Assembly (NCBI GenBank): GCA_938092195.1
Contig: CALKHD010000048.1
Span: 1 to 7,507 of the forward strand
Direction of reading: 5' to 3'
Source: an uncultured Flavobacteriales bacterium
GTDB lineage: Bacteria > Bacteroidota > Bacteroidia > Flavobacteriales_D > Sanyastnellaceae
DNA length: 7,507 nt
Positions 6,051-7,507 of the stretch are shown one piece after another. Within the stretch, counting starts at the first letter, position 1. The number at the start of each line of letters is the position of its first letter. The notes beneath the pieces are model-generated. The model had not been told where the DNA came from, did no database searches, and saw nothing but the letters and a program-made list of their open reading frames with translations. Made by a program: the position numbers and the translations under genes.

Positions 6051-7507
6051 ATGCCCAACGCCTTTTTCCAAGTCCCTTATCCGGAAAACGAACCGGTCCT
6101 GAACTACGGACCAGACAGCCCAGAGCGCGCTGCTCAACTGGCCGAATATGAGCGCATGCTCAACCAAGATCCTGTTCAAGTGCCCATGGTAATTGGAGGA
6201 CGCAAAGTCATGACCGGCGACAAACGTCCTTTGACTCCTCCGCATGACCACCAACGAGTGATTGGCCACGCTCATTTTGGAGATGCCTCTCATGTGAAAG
6301 AAGCCATTGACTCTGCGCTTGAAGCGCGCTCCGCATGGGCTTCATTGGACTGGGAACAGCGCGCGAGCATCTTTCTCCGGGCCGCAGAAATGCTGGCCGG
6401 ACCTTGGCGCACCCGCATCAATGCCTCCACCATGTTGGCCCAAGGCAAAAACATGCACCAAGCCGAGATTGATGCCGCCTGCGAATTCATTGATTTCCTC
6501 CGGTTCAATTGTCACTTTGCCCAAGAGATTTATGCCCAGCAGCCAGAAAGTGCCCCTGGCCTTTGGAATCGTCTGGAGTACCGCGCCCTCGAAGGATTCG
6601 TTTTCGCGATCACCCCATTCAACTTCACAGCCATCGCCGGAAACTTGCCCATTGCAGCAGCCTTGATGGGCAATGTGGTGGTTTGGAAGCCTTCCGATGA
6701 GCAGATTTACTCCGCTCATGTCATCATGGAACTCCTGCACGAAGCCGGTTTGCCCGAAGGCGTCATCAATTTGGTGACCGTGGATGGCCCAGTGGCAGGA
6801 GACGTCGTGTTCAACCACCCTGACTTTTCTGGGCTTCACTTTACGGGAAGCACAGGCGTCTTCCGCCACCTCTGGCAAACCATTGGCCAAAACATTGGTC
6901 AATACAAGACCTACCCTCGGATTGTGGGAGAGACCGGAGGCAAAGACTTCATCATTGCCCACCGCTCCGCCAATGTGGACGAAGTAGTGACGGGAATTGT
7001 TCGCGGATCTTTCGAGTTCCAAGGCCAAAAATGCAGCGCTGCCAGCCGGGTGTACTTGCCAGACAACCTCTGGCCGGAGATTCAAGAAAAGCTCACTGCT
7101 GAAGTGGCCACAATCAAGGTGGGATCACCTGCCGACCCGACCAATTTTATGGGCGCAGTCATCAGCCAGCGGTCCTTCGACAAAATCAAAGGCTACATCG
7201 AATTCGCCAAAAACAGCCCCGATGCCGACATCCTGTGCGGTGGCGGATGCGATGACAGCGTGGGTTATTTTGTTCAACCCACAGTGGTCTTGGCCAAAAC
7301 ACCGGACTTTAAAACCCTGGAAGAAGAGATTTTTGGGCCAGTGGTCACCTTGTATGTATACCCTGCAGATGAATTCGACAGCGCCCTTGAACTTGTGGAC
7401 TCCACCAGTGAATACGCCTTGACAGGTGCCGTTTTTGCGCGCGAACGTTACGCCATCGATGACGCCATGCGCGCGTTGGAAAATGCAGCGGGCAACTTCT
7501 ACATCAA
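6051..7507 (+). CDS. pruA: L-glutamate gamma-semialdehyde dehydrogenase (1-pyrroline-5-carboxylate dehydrogenase), cut by right edge
   Basis: This cytoplasmic enzyme performs the second step of proline breakdown, oxidising glutamate semialdehyde (from 1-pyrroline-5-carboxylate) to glutamate with NAD+. The frame is open for 485 codons to the window edge; family members are about 540 residues, so roughly 55 are missing. The N-terminus MPNAFFQVPYPENEPV is typical of stand-alone Bacteroidota P5C dehydrogenases and fixes the start at 6051; an in-frame ATG at 6009 would add 14 residues and swallow the promoter. Aldehyde dehydrogenase landmarks are all present: TPFNFTA with Asn191, VVWKPSDE with Lys213, the nucleotide-binding GSTGVF at 266-271, ETGGKD with the general base Glu294, the nucleophile Cys328 in GQKCSAASR, and EEIFGP with Glu426. 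It is not fused to a proline dehydrogenase at its N-terminus, unlike bifunctional PutA. It is transcribed divergently from the large envelope gene, with no functional link evident. Confidence 0.96.
   Translation, partial: MPNAFFQVPYPENEPVLNYGPDSPERAAQLAEYERMLNQDPVQVPMVIGGRKVMTGDKRPLTPPHDHQRVIGHAHFGDASHVKEAIDSALEARSAWASLDWEQRASIFLRAAEMLAGPWRTRINASTMLAQGKNMHQAEIDAACEFIDFLRFNCHFAQEIYAQQPESAPGLWNRLEYRALEGFVFAITPFNFTAIAGNLPIAAALMGNVVVWKPSDEQIYSAHVIMELLHEAGLPEGVINLVTVDGPVAGDVVFNHPDFSGLHFTGSTGVFRHLWQTIGQNIGQYKTYPRIVGETGGKDFIIAHRSANVDEVVTGIVRGSFEFQGQKCSAASRVYLPDNLWPEIQEKLTAEVATIKVGSPADPTNFMGAVISQRSFDKIKGYIEFAKNSPDADILCGGGCDDSVGYFVQPTVVLAKTPDFKTLEEEIFGPVVTLYVYPADEFDSALELVDSTSEYALTGAVFARERYAIDDAMRALENAAGNFYI

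Noticed and set aside
5736..6293. A 185-residue minus-strand frame spanning the divergent region and both gene starts
   Set aside because: It overlaps the signal peptide and TPR part of the large gene and the start of pruA, both well supported.
6342..7085. A 247-residue minus-strand open frame opposite pruA
   Set aside because: The plus-strand frame has every aldehyde dehydrogenase motif; the antisense product resembles nothing and has no sensible start context.

Overview
The window looks like a chromosomal segment of a Bacteroidota bacterium, probably a relatively GC-rich member of the Flavobacteriales or a relative. Three things point there. The aldehyde dehydrogenase has the N-terminus usual for Bacteroidota 1-pyrroline-5-carboxylate dehydrogenase. 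The large protein joins TPR, PD40-type WD40-like repeats and SPOR domains, all common in that phylum's cell-envelope proteins. Two intergenic stretches carry exact copies of the phylum's TAnnTTTG -7 promoter element, and no strong Shine-Dalgarno sequence precedes the starts. No RNA gene, insertion sequence, CRISPR array or phage gene was seen.

Layout, left to right. Positions 1-276 (minus strand) hold the N-terminal 92 codons of an acidic, Ala/Glu/Pro-rich protein that runs off the left edge; its coding DNA is a near-perfect 33-bp tandem repeat. Positions 277-415 are a short leader with a TAnnTTTG element, a 7-bp-stem palindrome and a pair of mutually exclusive G/C hairpins. Positions 416-5899 (minus strand) are one very long gene for a secreted protein of about 1827 residues: signal peptide, TPR-like helices, PD40 repeats, a long acidic and helical middle with Ala/Glu repeats, and three C-terminal SPOR or SPOR-like domains. 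Positions 5900-6050 are a divergent intergenic region with a plausible promoter for the plus-strand gene. Positions 6051-7507 (plus strand) are pruA, cut by the right edge at codon 486.

The genes do not form an evident pathway. pruA is a proline-catabolism enzyme of the cytoplasm, divergently transcribed from the large envelope gene. The large gene and the partial gene on the left point the same way, 139 bp apart, and the left gene appears to have its own promoter. The most noteworthy object is the 5.5-kb gene, which combines a PD40/TPR N-terminal part with a triple SPOR C-terminus and a very long middle of unknown function. I recognise its domains but not the protein as a characterised one.
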